Assembly: GCF_029854705.2 (NCBI RefSeq)
Contig: NZ_CP139035.1
Location: 3,038,001 to 3,102,000, forward strand
Direction: 5' to 3'
Origin: Akkermansia sp. N21116
GTDB taxonomy: Bacteria; Verrucomicrobiota; Verrucomicrobiia; Verrucomicrobiales; Akkermansiaceae
DNA length: 64,000 nt
Shown: one piece after another, positions 52,981 to 64,000 of the stretch
How the letters are laid out: every line of letters begins with the position of its first letter
How positions within the stretch are numbered: the first letter of the stretch is position 1
The notes under the pieces: generated by a model
Told to the model about the DNA's origin: nothing
The model's database searches: none
The model's input: only the letters and a program-made list of their open reading frames with translations
Program-made: the position numbers and the translations under genes

Positions 52981-55900
52981 ATGCAACCAGTAACATCTCC
53001 TCTACAGCAGCCCATGTCACAGCGACTCTACTTCGGGAACATTAAGGAAGTCATCGAACCGCCAAATTTGATTGAGATTCAACTTCAATCATACTTTGAT
53101 TTTCTCCAGAAAGACACTCCCGCAGCAGAGCGGAAGGATATCGGTCTTCAAGGAGTGATGAAGGAAATCTTCCCCATCAAGAGCTACGACGAAAACATTG
53201 AACTGGACTTCGTTTCCTATGAAATTGAAGATCCCAAAGTCAGTGATTACGAAGCTATCCGCTCCGGCGAAACTTATGGTGCTGCCCTACAGGTCAATTT
53301 CCGTCTGAAATCCGAAAATGAATCCAAGACGGAAACCGTTTACATGGGAGAAATTCCCATGATGACCAATCGCGGCACATTCGTTATCAACGGCGCGGAA
53401 CGCGTCATCGTCTCCCAGTTGCACCGTTCTCCGGGTATTTGCTTTGAAAGTACCCAGCACCTCAACGGGAAGATGCTTCATTCCTTCCGCATCATCCCCG
53501 ATCGCGGTTCCTGGCTTGAAGTCCAGTTCGACACGAACGATCTCCTTTACGTTTACCTTGACCGCCGCCGCCGCCGCCGCAAGTTTCTTGCCACAACGTT
53601 CATGCGTTACCTCGGGTTCACGTCCGACCGGGATATCGTCAAGCAATTCTACGATATCAAGAAACTGGACTTGAACGAAGATCTCACCGAAGAGGAACTC
53701 ACCAACCTCGTCGTCGTCGAGTCCGTCATTCGCGACGAAAAGACCATCGTCAAGGCATTCGATGCCGTCACCAAGGGGGTCGTTCTCCAGCTTCTCCAAT
53801 TCGGAGTTAAAGAAATCGAAGTCATCGACCAGTCTCAGGAAGAAGTCCTTATCAAGACCCTCAAAAAGGATCCTGCCAAGGATGAAGATTCCGCCTTGAA
53901 GGAAATCTACAAGCGTCTCCGCCCCGGCGATCCCGCTACGGCAACGCAAGCCCGCACTTTGCTCAACCGTCTCTTCAATGATCCGAAGAAGTACGACCTG
54001 ACCCGTGTCGGACGTTACAAGATCAACCAAAAGCTCGGTCTCACGACCAGCCTCGACCAGCGTCTGATGACTGCCGAGGACTTTCTCAGTTCCCTCAAGT
54101 ACCTTCTCAAACTCAAGAAGGGTGAAGGTGTGGTCGACGATATCGACCACCTTGGTAGCCGCCGTGTACGTGCCGTTGGTGAACTGATGGCCAATCAGTG
54201 CCGCGTGGGTCTTGCTCGTACGGAACGCCTGGTTAAGGAACGCATGACCCTCATCGACCAGAACATCGAAGGAGTCACCCCCAGCAAGCTCATCAATCCG
54301 AAGGCACTCAGCGCCGTTGTCCGCGATTTCTTCGGACGTTCCCAGTTGAGCCAGTTCATGGACCAGATCAATCCCCTGGCCGAACTGACCCACAAGCGCC
54401 GTCTCTCCGCCCTCGGACCGGGTGGTCTGAACCGCGACCGCGCCGGATTCGAAGTTCGAGACGTACATCCTTCCCACTACGGACGCATCTGCCCGATCGA
54501 AACGCCGGAAGGTCCCAACATCGGCCTCATCAACTCGATGTGTACTTATGCACGCATCAATGAATTCGGTTTCATCGAAACGCCCTACCGTAAAGTCATC
54601 AACGGTCGTGTCTCCAACGAAATCGAGTACATCACCGCCGACCAGGAAGAAGGACACCTCGTTGCCCAGGCGAACAACAAAATCGACGACGAAGGCAACT
54701 TCCTCACGGCAAACGTGACCGCCCGTCTCGGAGGCGACTTCATCGAAGTCGACCCGATGGACGTCACCTACATGGACGTTTCACCCAAGCAACTCGTTTC
54801 CATCGCCGCAGGCCTCATCCCGTTCCTCGAACACGATGACGCCAACCGTGCACTCATGGGTTCGAACATGCAGCGCCAAGGTGTGCCTCTCATGGTCGCC
54901 GAATCTCCCCTCGTCGGTACCGGTCTCGAAGGCAAGTCGGCCCGCGATTCGCGTTCCGTCGTACTCGCAGAAGCCGATGGTATCGTCGCCTCCGCGTCGG
55001 CCGAAGTCATCATCACCACCCCCGATGGTCAGTTGCCCGTCCGTCCCGAAGTCTTCCTTTCCGATCCGGAAAGCGTCAAGACCGATCGCGACAACGGCAT
55101 CTACGTCTATCCTCTTCGCAAGTTCATGCGTTCCAATGCAGGCACCTGCATCAACCAGAGACCTATCGTCCGTCGCGGACAGGCCGTTAAGACCGGAGAT
55201 GTCCTGGCTGACGGCCCGAACACCGACGGAGGAGAACTCGCCCTCGGACGCAATGTTCTCGTGGCTTACATGCCTTGGAACGGATACAACTTCGAAGACG
55301 CCATCGTCATCTCCCAGCGTGTCGTCATGAACGACACCTACACATCGATTCACATCTCTGAATTCGAAGTACAGGCTCGCGATACCAAGCTGGGACCGGA
55401 AGAAATCACCCGGGACATTCCGAATGCCGGCGACGAAGCCCTCAAAAACCTCGACCACGACGGTGTCATCCGCATCGGTGCCGAAGTGAAACCCGGCGAT
55501 ATTCTCGTTGGCAAGATCACTCCGAAGTCCGAAACGGAACTCGCTCCCGAAGAACGCCTCCTGCGAGCCATCTTCGGTGAGAAGGCAGCCGAAGTGAAAG
55601 ATACTTCCCTGCGCGTACCTTCCGGTTGTACAGGTATCGTAATGGATGTCCGCACGTCGTCCCACAGTTCCACCCGCGGTCATGACGATCTGATCGTCGA
55701 CACAGCCGAGAAGAAGAAGCAATTCAAGAAGATTAACGACGAGCACAAGAAGAAGATCGACCAATTGATTGATCAGCTTACCAAGAAGCTCTCCGACATC
55801 CTGCTGGGTGAAAAAATCCCGCTCGACGTTGTCAATGCCCAGACGGGTGAAATCATCATTCCTGCCAATCGCAAGATCACCAAGACCCTACTTCGCAAGC

Positions 55901-56946
55901 TCGCCCTCGTCCACGACCACATCGAAATCGACCCGAGCCCGATCCGCAACAAAATCTTTGAAATCATCACCTCCTTCGAAGGACGCTTCACCGAACTCGA
56001 TGAAGAACGCGAACATCGCCTCGACCTCATGGAATCAGGAGATGAATCCGAACCTGGCGGAATCAAAGAAGTCAAGGTTTACATCGCAGCCAAGCGTAAG
56101 CTCGGCGTCGGTGACAAGATGGCAGGCCGCCACGGAAACAAAGGCGTCGTCGCCAAGATTGTTCCCGAAGCCGACATGCCCTTCCTCTCGGACGGAACTC
56201 CAGTTGACATCGTGCTGAACCCCCTGGGCGTGCCTTCTCGAATGAATGTCGGCCAGGTGCTTGAAGCTCACTTGGGCGTCGCAGCCAAGGCTCTCGGTTT
56301 CAAGGTAGCCACCCCCGTTTTCGACGGCATTCACGAATCCAAGATCTGGGATTACATGTCCCAAGCTAAAAAGATCGACGGTTTCACCTGGATTGGCGAC
56401 GGGAAAGACGGCACAGTGGCCGGCAAGAGCACTCTTTACGACGGTCTCACCGGCGAACCGTTCCACAACCCGGTCGTGGTCGGTTATACCTACATGCTCA
56501 AGTTGAACCACTTGGTTGCAGACAAGATCCACGCCCGTGCAGTCGGTCCCTACAGCCTCGTGACTCAGCAACCCCTCGGCGGCAAAGCCCAATACGGCGG
56601 TCAGCGCTTCGGGGAAATGGAAGTGTGGGCACTGGAAGCATACGGCGCAGCATACACGCTACAGGAACTCCTTACCGTCAAATCCGACGACGTTCAGGGC
56701 CGTACGCGTATCTACGAATCCATCGTCAAGGGGGACAACTCCCTGGAAGCCGGTACCCCGGAATCCTTTAACGTGTTGATCAAGGAAATGCAGTCCCTTG
56801 GCCTGGATGTCCGTCCCGGCAGCAAGGAAGACCTCGCGAAGTCCCGCGACGAGCTGGACGAACTGGGTGACCTCGACCTTTCCTTCGACATGTCCGCCGA
56901 TATGCCCGACATCTCCTCTGATGACGACATCCTCGGTGACCTGTAA
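52981..56946 (+). CDS. rpoB: RNA polymerase beta subunit
   Basis: 1321 residues. Conserved blocks include [20 protein letters not shown] near 121, [20 protein letters not shown] near 447 (rifampicin pocket), [20 protein letters not shown] near 495, and [17 protein letters not shown] near 1044. The rifampicin region keeps the common susceptible residues in [12 protein letters not shown], though the full phenotype cannot be told. An in-frame Met at 53014 (MSQRLYFG) is an equally plausible start. The C-terminal tail is acidic (SDDDILGDL). Confidence 0.98.
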   Translation: MQPVTSPLQQPMSQRLYFGNIKEVIEPPNLIEIQLQSYFDFLQKDTPAAERKDIGLQGVMKEIFPIKSYDENIELDFVSYEIEDPKVSDYEAIRSGETYGAALQVNFRLKSENESKTETVYMGEIPMMTNRGTFVINGAERVIVSQLHRSPGICFESTQHLNGKMLHSFRIIPDRGSWLEVQFDTNDLLYVYLDRRRRRRKFLATTFMRYLGFTSDRDIVKQFYDIKKLDLNEDLTEEELTNLVVVESVIRDEKTIVKAFDAVTKGVVLQLLQFGVKEIEVIDQSQEEVLIKTLKKDPAKDEDSALKEIYKRLRPGDPATATQARTLLNRLFNDPKKYDLTRVGRYKINQKLGLTTSLDQRLMTAEDFLSSLKYLLKLKKGEGVVDDIDHLGSRRVRAVGELMANQCRVGLARTERLVKERMTLIDQNIEGVTPSKLINPKALSAVVRDFFGRSQLSQFMDQINPLAELTHKRRLSALGPGGLNRDRAGFEVRDVHPSHYGRICPIETPEGPNIGLINSMCTYARINEFGFIETPYRKVINGRVSNEIEYITADQEEGHLVAQANNKIDDEGNFLTANVTARLGGDFIEVDPMDVTYMDVSPKQLVSIAAGLIPFLEHDDANRALMGSNMQRQGVPLMVAESPLVGTGLEGKSARDSRSVVLAEADGIVASASAEVIITTPDGQLPVRPEVFLSDPESVKTDRDNGIYVYPLRKFMRSNAGTCINQRPIVRRGQAVKTGDVLADGPNTDGGELALGRNVLVAYMPWNGYNFEDAIVISQRVVMNDTYTSIHISEFEVQARDTKLGPEEITRDIPNAGDEALKNLDHDGVIRIGAEVKPGDILVGKITPKSETELAPEERLLRAIFGEKAAEVKDTSLRVPSGCTGIVMDVRTSSHSSTRGHDDLIVDTAEKKKQFKKINDEHKKKIDQLIDQLTKKLSDILLGEKIPLDVVNAQTGEIIIPANRKITKTLLRKLALVHDHIEIDPSPIRNKIFEIITSFEGRFTELDEEREHRLDLMESGDESEPGGIKEVKVYIAAKRKLGVGDKMAGRHGNKGVVAKIVPEADMPFLSDGTPVDIVLNPLGVPSRMNVGQVLEAHLGVAAKALGFKVATPVFDGIHESKIWDYMSQAKKIDGFTWIGDGKDGTVAGKSTLYDGLTGEPFHNPVVVGYTYMLKLNHLVADKIHARAVGPYSLVTQQPLGGKAQYGGQRFGEMEVWALEAYGAAYTLQELLTVKSDDVQGRTRIYESIVKGDNSLEAGTPESFNVLIKEMQSLGLDVRPGSKEDLAKSRDELDELGDLDLSFDMSADMPDISSDDDILGDL

Positions 56947-57043
56947 CCATATCCTCGTCCAACCAGAACACACACAGTTCAAAATCCGCCTTGCGTCTTC
57001 AGGGGCGCAAGGCAAAACCCCACCACTCCAAGCTTAATCAGAT

Positions 57044-60000
57044 ATGTCTGAAGCCCCTTCCATCCGGGAACTCCATGGATATAACGACAAGCCCAAGTCG
57101 TTCGATCAAGTATCCATCACCGTTGCCAATCCCGACGCCATCCGCGCCTGGTCCTTCGGTGAGGTTACCAATCCAGAGACAATCAATTACCGTACGTTCA
57201 AGCCAGAAAAAGGCGGCTTGTTCTGCGAACGCATTTTCGGACCGACGCGCGATATGGAATGCGCCTGCGGCAAGTACAAGAGAGTCAAGCACAAGGGTGT
57301 CGTCTGCGACCGTTGCGGCGTAGAAGTTACCAACTCCCGAGTCCGCCGTGAACGCATGGGACACATTGAATTGGCCGTCCCCGTCTCCCACATTTGGTTC
57401 TACAAGTGCATGCCCAGCCGCATCGGCCTGATGCTGGACATGACGGCACGCCATCTGGAACGCGTCATCTACTACGAAGATTACATCGTCATCGATCCTC
57501 TGGACACGCCCCTGGAAAAGGGACAGATCCTCACTGAGGATGAATTCCGCAGTTATGAAGACGAATACGGTGACGACGCATTCAAGGCAGGAATGGGAGC
57601 CGACGCCATCCAGGAAATGCTTAAAAACATTGATCTGGAAGCTCTTATCGCCCAACTGCAGGAGGAAATGGAAAACACCAATTCCAAGCAGAACAAGCGT
57701 AAAATCGCCAAGCGTCTGAAACTCGCCCAGGGATTCCTCCAGTCCAATACCCGCCCGGAATGGATGATCATGAATGTCCTGCCGGTCATTCCTCCCGACC
57801 TCCGTCCTCTCGTTCCCCTCGAAGGCGGACGCTTCGCTACCTCCGACCTCAACGATCTGTACCGCCGCGTCATCAATCGCAACAACCGATTGAAGACCCT
57901 GCTTCAGCTCAAGACGCCGGAAGTCATCATTCGCAACGAAAAGCGCATGCTTCAGGAAGCCGTTGACGCCCTGTTCGACAATGGTCGCCATGGCCGGGCC
58001 GTAACCGGAGCCGGTAATCGTCCCCTCAAGTCCCTGTCCGACATGCTCAAGGGCAAAGGAGGCCGCTTCCGTCAGAACCTCCTCGGCAAACGTGTCGACT
58101 ACTCGGGACGATCCGTCATCGTGATTGGACCGGAACTGAAGATGAGCCAATGCGGTCTTCCCAAGAAGATGGCCCTCGTCCTCTTCGAACCCTTCATCAT
58201 CCACCGCCTCAAGGAACTCGGATACGTCCATACCGTACGCTCCGCCAAGAAACTCATCGACCGCAAGACGCCTGAAGTATGGGACATCCTTGAAGAGGTC
58301 ACCAAGGGACATCCGGTCATGCTGAACCGCGCCCCGACCCTTCACCGCCTGTCCATTCAGGCATTTGAACCGGTTCTGATCGAAGGTTCTGCAATCCGCT
58401 TGCATCCGCTTGTTTGCAATGCCTACAATGCTGACTTCGACGGAGACCAGATGGCCGTGCACGTTCCTCTTTCCGTGGAAGCCCAGCTCGAAGCAAGGCA
58501 GCTCATGTTGTCCACCAACAACATTTTCTCCCCGGCCTCCGGCAAGCCCATCACCACGCCTACGCAGGACATTATTCTCGGCGCCTACTTCCTCACGCAC
58601 ACCCGTGCCGTGGAAATCAAGAACCAACAAGATAATCCCCACCTTCTTCCCCTCTTCGAGTCTATCGGAGAAGTGGAATACGCCATTGCCGCCCGCAAGA
58701 TCGGCTACCACAACTGGATTCGTCTCCGCAACCCCGACTACGGTAAAAAGCCCGAAGAAGTCGTCTACGGAGACGTCACCAAAAAGGTGCTTATCACTAC
58801 GGCCGGACGTGTCCGTTTTAATGAAATCTGGCCTGAGGAAATCGGTTACATCAACCGTAACGTCGGCAAGAAGCAAATGGGGGATATCATTTGGCGCTGC
58901 TACCAGACGGTAGGCAAGGAACGTACCGTTCAAACCCTTGACGCTCTCAAAAACCTCGGTTTCAAGGAAGCTACGCGTTCCGGGTGCTCTATCGGTATTG
59001 TCGACATGGTCGTTCCCTCCCAGAAGAAGGAAGAAATCGACAAGGCCTACAAAGCCGTCGAAAAAGTCACCAAGCAGTACAAGAACGGTATCATCACCGA
59101 TGGCGAACGCTATCAGAAGATCGTCGACATCTGGACTCAGACCACCGACATCATCCAGAAAGCCCTCTACTCCAAACTGGAACACAACGAAGGTTCCGCC
59201 ATGGCCAGCCCGCTCTATATGATGGTTGACTCCGGTGCCCGCGGTAACAAGGCCCAGGTCAAGCAGCTCTCCGGCATGCGCGGTCTTATGGCCAAGCCCA
59301 GTGGTGAAATTATCGAACGCCCGATTACGTCCAACTTCCGAGAAGGCCTCTCCGTGCTGGAATACTTCATTTCCACCCACGGCGCCCGCAAGGGGTTGGC
59401 TGATACCGCTTTGAAGACGGCAGACTCCGGGTACATGACCCGCAAGCTCGTCGATGTAGCCCAGGATGTCATCGTCTTCGCCGACGACTGCCACACATCC
59501 AACGGGATCACCGTTCATGCCATCTATGACGGTGAAGACGAAGTAGCCTCCCTCGCCAGCCGCATTTACGGACGCGTTTCCTGTGAACGTATCGTGGATC
59601 CGGTCTCCGGCGAAGTCATTGTGGACGTCAACCAGCTCATTGATGAAAAGCAGGCCGACAAGCTTGAAAAAATCGGTGTGGAACAGCTCAAGATCCGTTC
59701 TGTCCTCACCTGCGACCTCAAGCGCGGCTGCTGTGCCAAATGCTATGGTCTCAACCTCGCTACCGGCCTCGAAGTAAAAATCGGCGAAGCCGTCGGCATC
59801 ATTGCCGCCCAGTCCATCGGTGAACCCGGTACGCAGCTCACCATGCGTACGTTCCACGTCGGCGGTACGGCGACCACAGCATTCAAACAGCCTATCATCA
59901 AGGTCAAAAATCCCGGTAAAGTCGTCTACCCCGAAGACCTCACCGTCGTCGAAGACGCCAATGGCAACCACGTTGTCCTCAACAAACAGGGCTCCGTATC

Positions 60001-61234
60001 CATCGTCAACGACAAGGGACGCGAAATCGATTCCTACCAGATCATCCTCGGTACCGTTCTCTATGTGCCAAACGGTGGTACAATCAACAAGGACGATACC
60101 CTCGCCACTTGGGATCCGTACAACGTACCTGTCATTTCGCAATTCTCCGGTAAAGTAGAATTCAAGGACATCATTGTCGGCATCACCGTTTCCAAGGAAA
60201 AGGACAACCAGACCGGCACCTCTTCCATGGTCGTCATTGAGCACAAACAGGAACTCCATCCGCAGGTCGTTATCAAGGATTCCAAGACCCACGAAATCCT
60301 GGCTTCCTACGCCATTCCCTCTGGCGCCAATATCTCCGTCAAGGAAGGTGAAAACATCACCGCAGGTACCATGCTGGCCAGAACGCCCCGCAAGGCGTCC
60401 AAGACGAAGGATATTACTGGTGGTCTTCCCCGCGTTGCCGAACTCTTTGAAGCTCGCAAGCCCAAAGATGCCTGCACGATCGCCCGTATCGACGGTACGG
60501 TCAAAATGGACGGAGTTCCCAACTCCCGCGGCAAGAAGAATATTATCGTCGTCGATCCCTCCACGGGAGAAGAAGTCGATCACCTCGTCCCGCTCAATAA
60601 GCATATCGTCGTCCACGAAGGCGACCACGTGCATCAAGGCGATCAACTGACGGAAGGCTCAGTCTCCCCGGATGAAATCCTCGACGTCTGCGGCAAGGAA
60701 AAACTTCAGGAACACCTCGTCAACGAAGTTCAGGAAGTCTATCGTCTCCAAGGGGTGGAAATTAACGACAAGCACGTCGAAATCATCATTCGGCAGATGC
60801 TGCGTAAAGTCGTCATCATCGAACCCGGCAACACCGAGTTCCTGTGGGGCGACCAGGTCGACAAAACCACCTTTGACCGCGTCAACGAAGAAACAGTCGC
60901 CAAAGGCGGTACTCCCGCCATTGCCCGACCGGTTCTCCTCGGTATCACGAAAGCATCCCTCGAAACGGAATCCTTTATCTCCGCCGCTTCCTTCCAGGAT
61001 ACGACACGCGTCCTGACGGAAGCCTCTACTCTCGGCAAGACCGATATGCTGGAAGGCTTCAAGGAAAACGTCATCATGGGGCACCTCATTCCCGCCGGCA
61101 CGGGCTTTTCGACCTACCGTAACATTGAAGTACATCCCGCCGACGGAGTCGAAGAGATCATACCTACCCCCGAAACTCCGGACGACGGAGAAGGAGGAAT
61201 CGAAGATTCCATCAACTTCGGTGAAGACCGCTAA
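57044..61234 (+). CDS. rpoC: RNA polymerase beta' subunit
   Basis: 1396 residues. The N-terminal zinc finger has CACGKYKR and CDRCGVE near 70-95. The catalytic NADFDGDQM motif is near 460, and a second zinc site ([13 protein letters not shown]) near 888. The trigger loop and [15 protein letters not shown] near 925 are complete. Tail is acidic. It closes the rplKAJL-rpoBC operon. The giant frame on the opposite strand (57038-60646) is a codon-bias shadow. Confidence 0.98.
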   Translation: MSEAPSIRELHGYNDKPKSFDQVSITVANPDAIRAWSFGEVTNPETINYRTFKPEKGGLFCERIFGPTRDMECACGKYKRVKHKGVVCDRCGVEVTNSRVRRERMGHIELAVPVSHIWFYKCMPSRIGLMLDMTARHLERVIYYEDYIVIDPLDTPLEKGQILTEDEFRSYEDEYGDDAFKAGMGADAIQEMLKNIDLEALIAQLQEEMENTNSKQNKRKIAKRLKLAQGFLQSNTRPEWMIMNVLPVIPPDLRPLVPLEGGRFATSDLNDLYRRVINRNNRLKTLLQLKTPEVIIRNEKRMLQEAVDALFDNGRHGRAVTGAGNRPLKSLSDMLKGKGGRFRQNLLGKRVDYSGRSVIVIGPELKMSQCGLPKKMALVLFEPFIIHRLKELGYVHTVRSAKKLIDRKTPEVWDILEEVTKGHPVMLNRAPTLHRLSIQAFEPVLIEGSAIRLHPLVCNAYNADFDGDQMAVHVPLSVEAQLEARQLMLSTNNIFSPASGKPITTPTQDIILGAYFLTHTRAVEIKNQQDNPHLLPLFESIGEVEYAIAARKIGYHNWIRLRNPDYGKKPEEVVYGDVTKKVLITTAGRVRFNEIWPEEIGYINRNVGKKQMGDIIWRCYQTVGKERTVQTLDALKNLGFKEATRSGCSIGIVDMVVPSQKKEEIDKAYKAVEKVTKQYKNGIITDGERYQKIVDIWTQTTDIIQKALYSKLEHNEGSAMASPLYMMVDSGARGNKAQVKQLSGMRGLMAKPSGEIIERPITSNFREGLSVLEYFISTHGARKGLADTALKTADSGYMTRKLVDVAQDVIVFADDCHTSNGITVHAIYDGEDEVASLASRIYGRVSCERIVDPVSGEVIVDVNQLIDEKQADKLEKIGVEQLKIRSVLTCDLKRGCCAKCYGLNLATGLEVKIGEAVGIIAAQSIGEPGTQLTMRTFHVGGTATTAFKQPIIKVKNPGKVVYPEDLTVVEDANGNHVVLNKQGSVSIVNDKGREIDSYQIILGTVLYVPNGGTINKDDTLATWDPYNVPVISQFSGKVEFKDIIVGITVSKEKDNQTGTSSMVVIEHKQELHPQVVIKDSKTHEILASYAIPSGANISVKEGENITAGTMLARTPRKASKTKDITGGLPRVAELFEARKPKDACTIARIDGTVKMDGVPNSRGKKNIIVVDPSTGEEVDHLVPLNKHIVVHEGDHVHQGDQLTEGSVSPDEILDVCGKEKLQEHLVNEVQEVYRLQGVEINDKHVEIIIRQMLRKVVIIEPGNTEFLWGDQVDKTTFDRVNEETVAKGGTPAIARPVLLGITKASLETESFISAASFQDTTRVLTEASTLGKTDMLEGFKENVIMGHLIPAGTGFSTYRNIEVHPADGVEEIIPTPETPDDGEGGIEDSINFGEDR

Positions 61235-61273
61235 GTCATCCCGAAGCCGATAGAATCCCCTTCCAAAACTTCA

Positions 61274-61303
61274 GAGGCTGTTCCGCATGCTCGGAACAGC
61301 CTC
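61274..61303 (+). terminator. Probable transcript-end hairpin after rpoC
   Basis: A perfect 12-bp stem GAGGCTGTTCCG/CGGAACAGCCTC with a 6-base loop (CATGCT), 39 bases after the rpoC stop. No T run on the plus side; on the minus side the flank is TTTTTATTATTT upstream. It probably ends or stabilises the rpo transcript, and marks the boundary to the insertion element. Confidence 0.5.
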
Positions 61304-61331
61304 AAATAATAAAAAGAGCTAATATTTGATT

Positions 61332-61488
61332 ACCACGGAGGGTAAAATGCTTCGTGGAATCGGAGCAGGGCTTCGAGGATCGCAACCACGAAGCCCTGGC
61401 TTGTATTGAGCACGAGAGACAGCCAGATTCCCGCCCTAGGGCGGAGAATGTCAAAGAGTCAGTGCCGATACAAGCCCCATCCGGGGAT
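61332..61488 (+). ncRNA. Candidate bridge RNA of the IS110 element
   Basis: Upstream of the transposase are nested stems: CCACG/CGTGG (61333-61337/61353-61357), CAGGGCTTCG/CGAAGCCCTG (61366-61375/61389-61398) and GGCTTGTAT/ATACAAGCC (61398-61406/61468-61476). The last encloses a 61-base region with CCGCCCTAGGGCGG (61431-61444). CCCC/GGGG (61475-61478/61483-61486) follows. IS110-group elements (e.g. IS621) encode in this place a bridge RNA with two guide loops. Loop assignment and RNA ends are unknown. Confidence 0.55.
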
Positions 61489-61563
61489 CCGATCATTCCA
61501 AATCTCGAATAGTTGAAAGGACCGTCTCCCCGAGATGAGTCCGCATTTGAGGAGGAGATCAGA

Positions 61564-62571
61564 ATGAAGCCCAACAAAACAAAAATCAATCGTGAAGTAG
61601 GAGAAAACATACCTCAAAAGAACTATGCCGGAGTAGATATATCCAAAGACTATTTGGATATCTGCCTTCAGCATAAAACCTACCGATTCACCAACAACAA
61701 GACAGGACATAAGAACATGTTCCGTCTTTTTGAAAAACAGGAACAACCAGTTCATGTCGTGTATGAGTCCACCGGCTATTTAAGCCGTCGGCTTATCCCC
61801 GTTTTCATGGACGCCAATATCTCCCAAACATGCCTTAATCCGGTACGAGTAAGAAACTATGCCAGAAGTGAAGGACTACAGGCCAAGACCGACCGTTTGG
61901 ACGCTCAGGTGCTCTGCCAATTGGGAAAAGACAAACAACTTGAGCAAGACTATCCACTTACCCGAGAAATTCTTCAGCTCAAAGAATACGAAAGTGTCCT
62001 TACTTTTTATGTCAAAAGACGGGCACAGTTGAAAAACGAGCAAAAAGCAACCAATCAGCCGTTTCTGAAACAGCAATTGGATCAAGCCCTGAAGCAGGAA
62101 GAAAAACGCATAGAGGCGTTGCAGGTTCAAATGGAAAAACTCATCAATACTCATCAAGAGCTAAAAGAAAAGTATGAAACCTATTTGAATGTTAAAGGAA
62201 TAGGGAAACGCAATGCCATGGCGTTGATTAGCCTCATGCCCGAATTGGGAAGCATTAATAGAAAGCAGGCGTCAGCCCTACTCGGAGTAGTGCCTTATTC
62301 CTGGGAAAGCGGAACGATGAAAGGAACACGCAAAATACATGGGGGCAGAAAGGAACTGCGCCATCTTCTCTATTTGGCAACGGTTAGTGCCTTGAGGTGC
62401 AATGAAATCTTGCAGGCGAAGTACAAACATTTTCTCTCTGTGGGAAAAACACGAAAGTGTGCACTTATTGCCTGCTGTCATTCTCTAATCATTTATCTCA
62501 ATAGCTTAACGAAAAAAATAATTCCCCCGGATGCAGCGTCGCACGCTGCCGGGGGGATTGGGGGCGAGTAG
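61564..62571 (+). CDS. IS110-family transposase (DEDD recombinase)
   Basis: 335 residues from the ATG at 61564, which has GGAGGAG eight to ten bases upstream; a TTG start at 61513 would extend into the structured leader. The RuvC-like DEDD domain has YAGVDISKDYLDICL (first Asp) and VVYESTGYLSRRL (Glu). QAKTDRLDAQVLCQLG carries the later Asp pair. A coiled-coil spacer (about 150-205) is rich in Lys and Glu. The C-terminal Transposase_20 domain has LNVKGIGKRNAMALISLMPE and LLGVVPYSWESGTMKG, whose Ser is the probable nucleophile. All active-site residues seem present, so the enzyme may be functional. Confidence 0.93.
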   Translation: MKPNKTKINREVGENIPQKNYAGVDISKDYLDICLQHKTYRFTNNKTGHKNMFRLFEKQEQPVHVVYESTGYLSRRLIPVFMDANISQTCLNPVRVRNYARSEGLQAKTDRLDAQVLCQLGKDKQLEQDYPLTREILQLKEYESVLTFYVKRRAQLKNEQKATNQPFLKQQLDQALKQEEKRIEALQVQMEKLINTHQELKEKYETYLNVKGIGKRNAMALISLMPELGSINRKQASALLGVVPYSWESGTMKGTRKIHGGRKELRHLLYLATVSALRCNEILQAKYKHFLSVGKTRKCALIACCHSLIIYLNSLTKKIIPPDAASHAAGGIGGE

Positions 62572-62576
62572 CCCCC
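62524..62576 (+). terminator. Hairpins at the 3' end of the transposase gene
   Basis: CCCCCGG..GCAGCGT pairs with ACGCTGC..CGGGGG within the last codons (62524-62556), and GGGGGC/GCCCCC (62560-62565/62571-62576) spans the stop codon, followed by ATTTGTCTATTT. These may act as terminator, as protection from outside transcription or as part of the right end. Confidence 0.5.
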
Positions 62577-62636
62577 ATTTGTCTATTTCTGAATTATAGT
62601 TGACTCTTTTGCTTATCAATAATACGGTATCCGCAC

Positions 62637-63488
62637 TCACAACGGAGCACAGGCATGTTCTTTCAAGGAACGTCGGGCTTCTGGTCTCGCCCAAATCGCT
62701 TCATGCCCTCCAGGGAATTCCTCATAGGAAACATCCGCAAATCTGTCTCGAAGCCTGTGGGCCTGTTCTACCGGAATCTGCCGGTCATGCGTCGCGGCCA
62801 GGATGACGACCGGCACCTTGATCCGGGGAGCATACAAGTCGGAACGGAATATTCCACCCACCAGCACGGACACCATCCAATCCGGGGCATACATCCGGGC
62901 ACATGCTCCGAAACTGTCGAACGGCACACAGAGGATCAATCTTCCTACGGAGCGCCGGGCTGCTATGTGCGTTGCTACTCCGGTTCCCAACGAGTTACCT
63001 ACCAGAACCACCTGTGACCAATTCCGGCCCGTCTCCTGCAAAATAGTTTCCACGACACGGATCATATCGTCCACTACTGTTTCCTCCGACGGCCATCCGG
63101 AACTTCTCCCGGAACCACGGTAATTCACTAGGAGCTTTGCCACAGGCCAGGAATCGACAGCACTTAGATAACTGGCAACATCACGCCCTCTTCCCGGGCA
63201 AAAAACAATCAAAGGCGCCCCAGGCTTCTCCTGAAACCATCCATCCAGTTGTTCTCCCCTCACCTCAAAACTCCGTCTGCTCTCCGACCATGCGGCATAA
63301 CGCCGGGCATAAGTATTCGCATCCTTCATCGGTTGCGGATTGAATACTACAAGCCCCCTTCCCCACATCACCCATGCCACCCAGCAAGCCGCCAGCAAGA
63401 CAAGCACAATCCCCCCCAGGATACACACTCTTTTTCCCGTACCCCGTAACATTCCTTTACTTGTTGAATTTCTCAAACATCGAATCAT
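62637..63488 (-). CDS. Alpha/beta hydrolase, membrane-anchored
   Basis: A 283-residue hydrolase with one N-terminal span (VCILGGIVLVLLAACWVAWV, about 21-40). The oxyanion strand LIVFCPGRGRDVASY is near 94, the nucleophile Ser is in VLVGNSLGTGVA near 160-171, the acid in ILAATHDRQIP near 233-243, and the His in FPGGHEAIW near 260-268. NYRGSGRSSGWPSE near 121-134 is the typical DxRGxGxS loop region. The most similar known group is the FrsA/BEM46-like hydrolases. The substrate is unknown. It is convergent with the IS110 element, 65 bases from its stop. A Met at residue 13 is an alternative start. Confidence 0.8.
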   Translation of the reverse strand: MIRCLRNSTSKGMLRGTGKRVCILGGIVLVLLAACWVAWVMWGRGLVVFNPQPMKDANTYARRYAAWSESRRSFEVRGEQLDGWFQEKPGAPLIVFCPGRGRDVASYLSAVDSWPVAKLLVNYRGSGRSSGWPSEETVVDDMIRVVETILQETGRNWSQVVLVGNSLGTGVATHIAARRSVGRLILCVPFDSFGACARMYAPDWMVSVLVGGIFRSDLYAPRIKVPVVILAATHDRQIPVEQAHRLRDRFADVSYEEFPGGHEAIWARPEARRSLKEHACAPL

Positions 63489-63605
63489 TCCTTACGTTCC
63501 ATTCTGCATTCTCCGTTGAAAGATGCAATTGAACTCTTAATTATTCTCATCCATGATTTTATCTTCAGGAAAACAGAAGTTGAAACACAGCCAACAATAT
63601 ACGGA

Positions 63606-63629
63606 GCTTTGGAGTCATCCCTCCAAAGC
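63606..63629 (-). terminator. Hairpin after the GH105 gene
   Basis: A 9-bp stem GCTTTGGAG/CTCCAAAGC with a 6-base loop, 31 bases past the GH105 stop. The T run is weak (CCGTATATTGTT), so termination is probable but not certain. Confidence 0.5.
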
Positions 63630-63659
63630 CCCGTTGAATATCGATAATTTTAGAAACTG

Positions 63660-64000
63660 CTAATCCGATAGCTTGTACACCTCCACGGCGCTCATCAGGA
63701 ACGCGCCAGTGCCGTACACTTCAGTATTGCTTTTCTGCACCTGTTTCGGATCGGCTCCAACGGGTTGCACCCAGCAGAGTTTGCCTTCTGTATCGACAGA
63801 GTTCACCAGAGCCTTCCATCCCTTTTGGACAATGGGAAGAAAACGCTTCTTCGGTAACAATCCCGCATTGATACCGTAAGCCATGGCATAGGTCATAAAG
63901 CCTGTCGCACTAGTTTCCGGAGCGGGATAACTGGCTGGATCCAACAGGCTGGCGTGCCAGCATCCGTCTTCCTGCTGGAGTCCGGCAAGACGGTCACACA
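63660..64000 (-). CDS. GH105 unsaturated glycuronyl hydrolase (C-terminal part, cut by window edge)
   Basis: The frame is open from base 64000 to the stop at 63660, giving the last 113 residues. It reads LAGLQQEDGCWHASLL, then DPASYPAPETSATGFMTYAM and GINAGLLPKKRFLPIVQKGW. These are the (alpha/alpha)6-barrel segments typical of GH105/GH88 enzymes (YteR-like), which remove unsaturated uronic acid from products of polysaccharide lyases. The catalytic Asp lies in the missing part. It may be part of a host-glycan or pectin-degrading set outside the window. Confidence 0.8.
   Translation of the reverse strand, partial: CDRLAGLQQEDGCWHASLLDPASYPAPETSATGFMTYAMAYGINAGLLPKKRFLPIVQKGWKALVNSVDTEGKLCWVQPVGADPKQVQKSNTEVYGTGAFLMSAVEVYKLSD

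Larger units (their letters stand above)
61310..62590 (+). mobile_element. IS110-family insertion element, apparently intact
   Basis: The element comprises a roughly 230-base structured 5' noncoding region, one complete transposase frame and a short 3' end with hairpins. IS110 elements have no long terminal inverted repeats and make no long target duplications, so the exact ends cannot be seen; the limits given are estimates between the rpoC-end hairpin and the hairpin at 62560-62576. It has inserted in the gap right after rpoC and does not break a recognisable gene. Confidence 0.75.

Noticed and set aside
57038-60646. A 1202-codon open frame on the minus strand opposite rpoC
   Set aside because: It is an exact shadow of the strongly codon-biased rpoC gene; its Asp/Gly/Val-rich product has no domain pattern. 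Similar shadows lie opposite tuf, tig, rpoB and glgB.

Overview
The window looks like a chromosome segment of a Gram-negative verrucomicrobium of the Akkermansia type. The evidence is the mix of BamA and outer-membrane barrels, lipoproteins, a glycan-processing enzyme set, an archaeal/eukaryote-type ProRS, a sigma-70 factor with a long Lys/Ala/Ser/Pro-rich tail, and few Shine-Dalgarno sites. The genus is an inference, not proven here. Most of the segment is core genome. One IS110-family element and one AT-rich lineage-specific gene are the clearest accessory pieces.

Layout. 1-8205 is a minus-strand block: a glycosyltransferase cut by the window edge, ribE, a multi-pass cation/proton antiporter, a D-Ala-D-Ala dipeptidase lipoprotein, rpoD and dnaG. 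8271-12222 holds a DUF1353-like lipoprotein, an unknown secreted protein, proS and an M50 protease. 12443-21603 is an alpha-glucan region: a GH57-like protein that lacks the usual nucleophile Glu and a GT4 glycogen-synthase-like enzyme on the minus strand, then a GH31 alpha-glucosidase, a tandem trypsin/PDZ protein and a GlgB branching enzyme on the plus strand.

21705-32756 is an anaerobic-route cobalamin (corrin ring) operon behind a cobalamin riboswitch with an intrinsic terminator: cbiK (exported), cbiL, a multi-pass membrane protein, cbiC, cbiD, a cbiE-cbiT fusion, a cbiF-cbiG-cbiH triple fusion, and cbiA fused to a chloramphenicol-phosphotransferase-like kinase. A convergent cob(I)alamin adenosyltransferase (cobA) follows. 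Precorrin-6A reductase (cbiJ), cbiP, cbiB and the nucleotide-loop genes are not in the window.

33581-43138 (minus) carries a small secreted protein, ftsK with an acidic insertion, an outer-membrane protein, a TPR membrane protein, metF, a coiled-coil membrane protein and bamA. 43370-47972 (plus) is tig-clpP-clpX-tsaD.

48021-61234 is the translation/transcription superoperon: promoter, a compact structured RNA, tRNA-Thr, tuf, tRNA-Trp, secE, nusG, rplK, rplA, rplJ, rplL, rpoB, rpoC, with strong hairpins in several intergenic gaps. Directly after rpoC sits an IS110-family element whose 5' noncoding region folds like a bridge RNA. An alpha/beta hydrolase and the C-terminal part of a GH105 hydrolase (minus strand) end the window.
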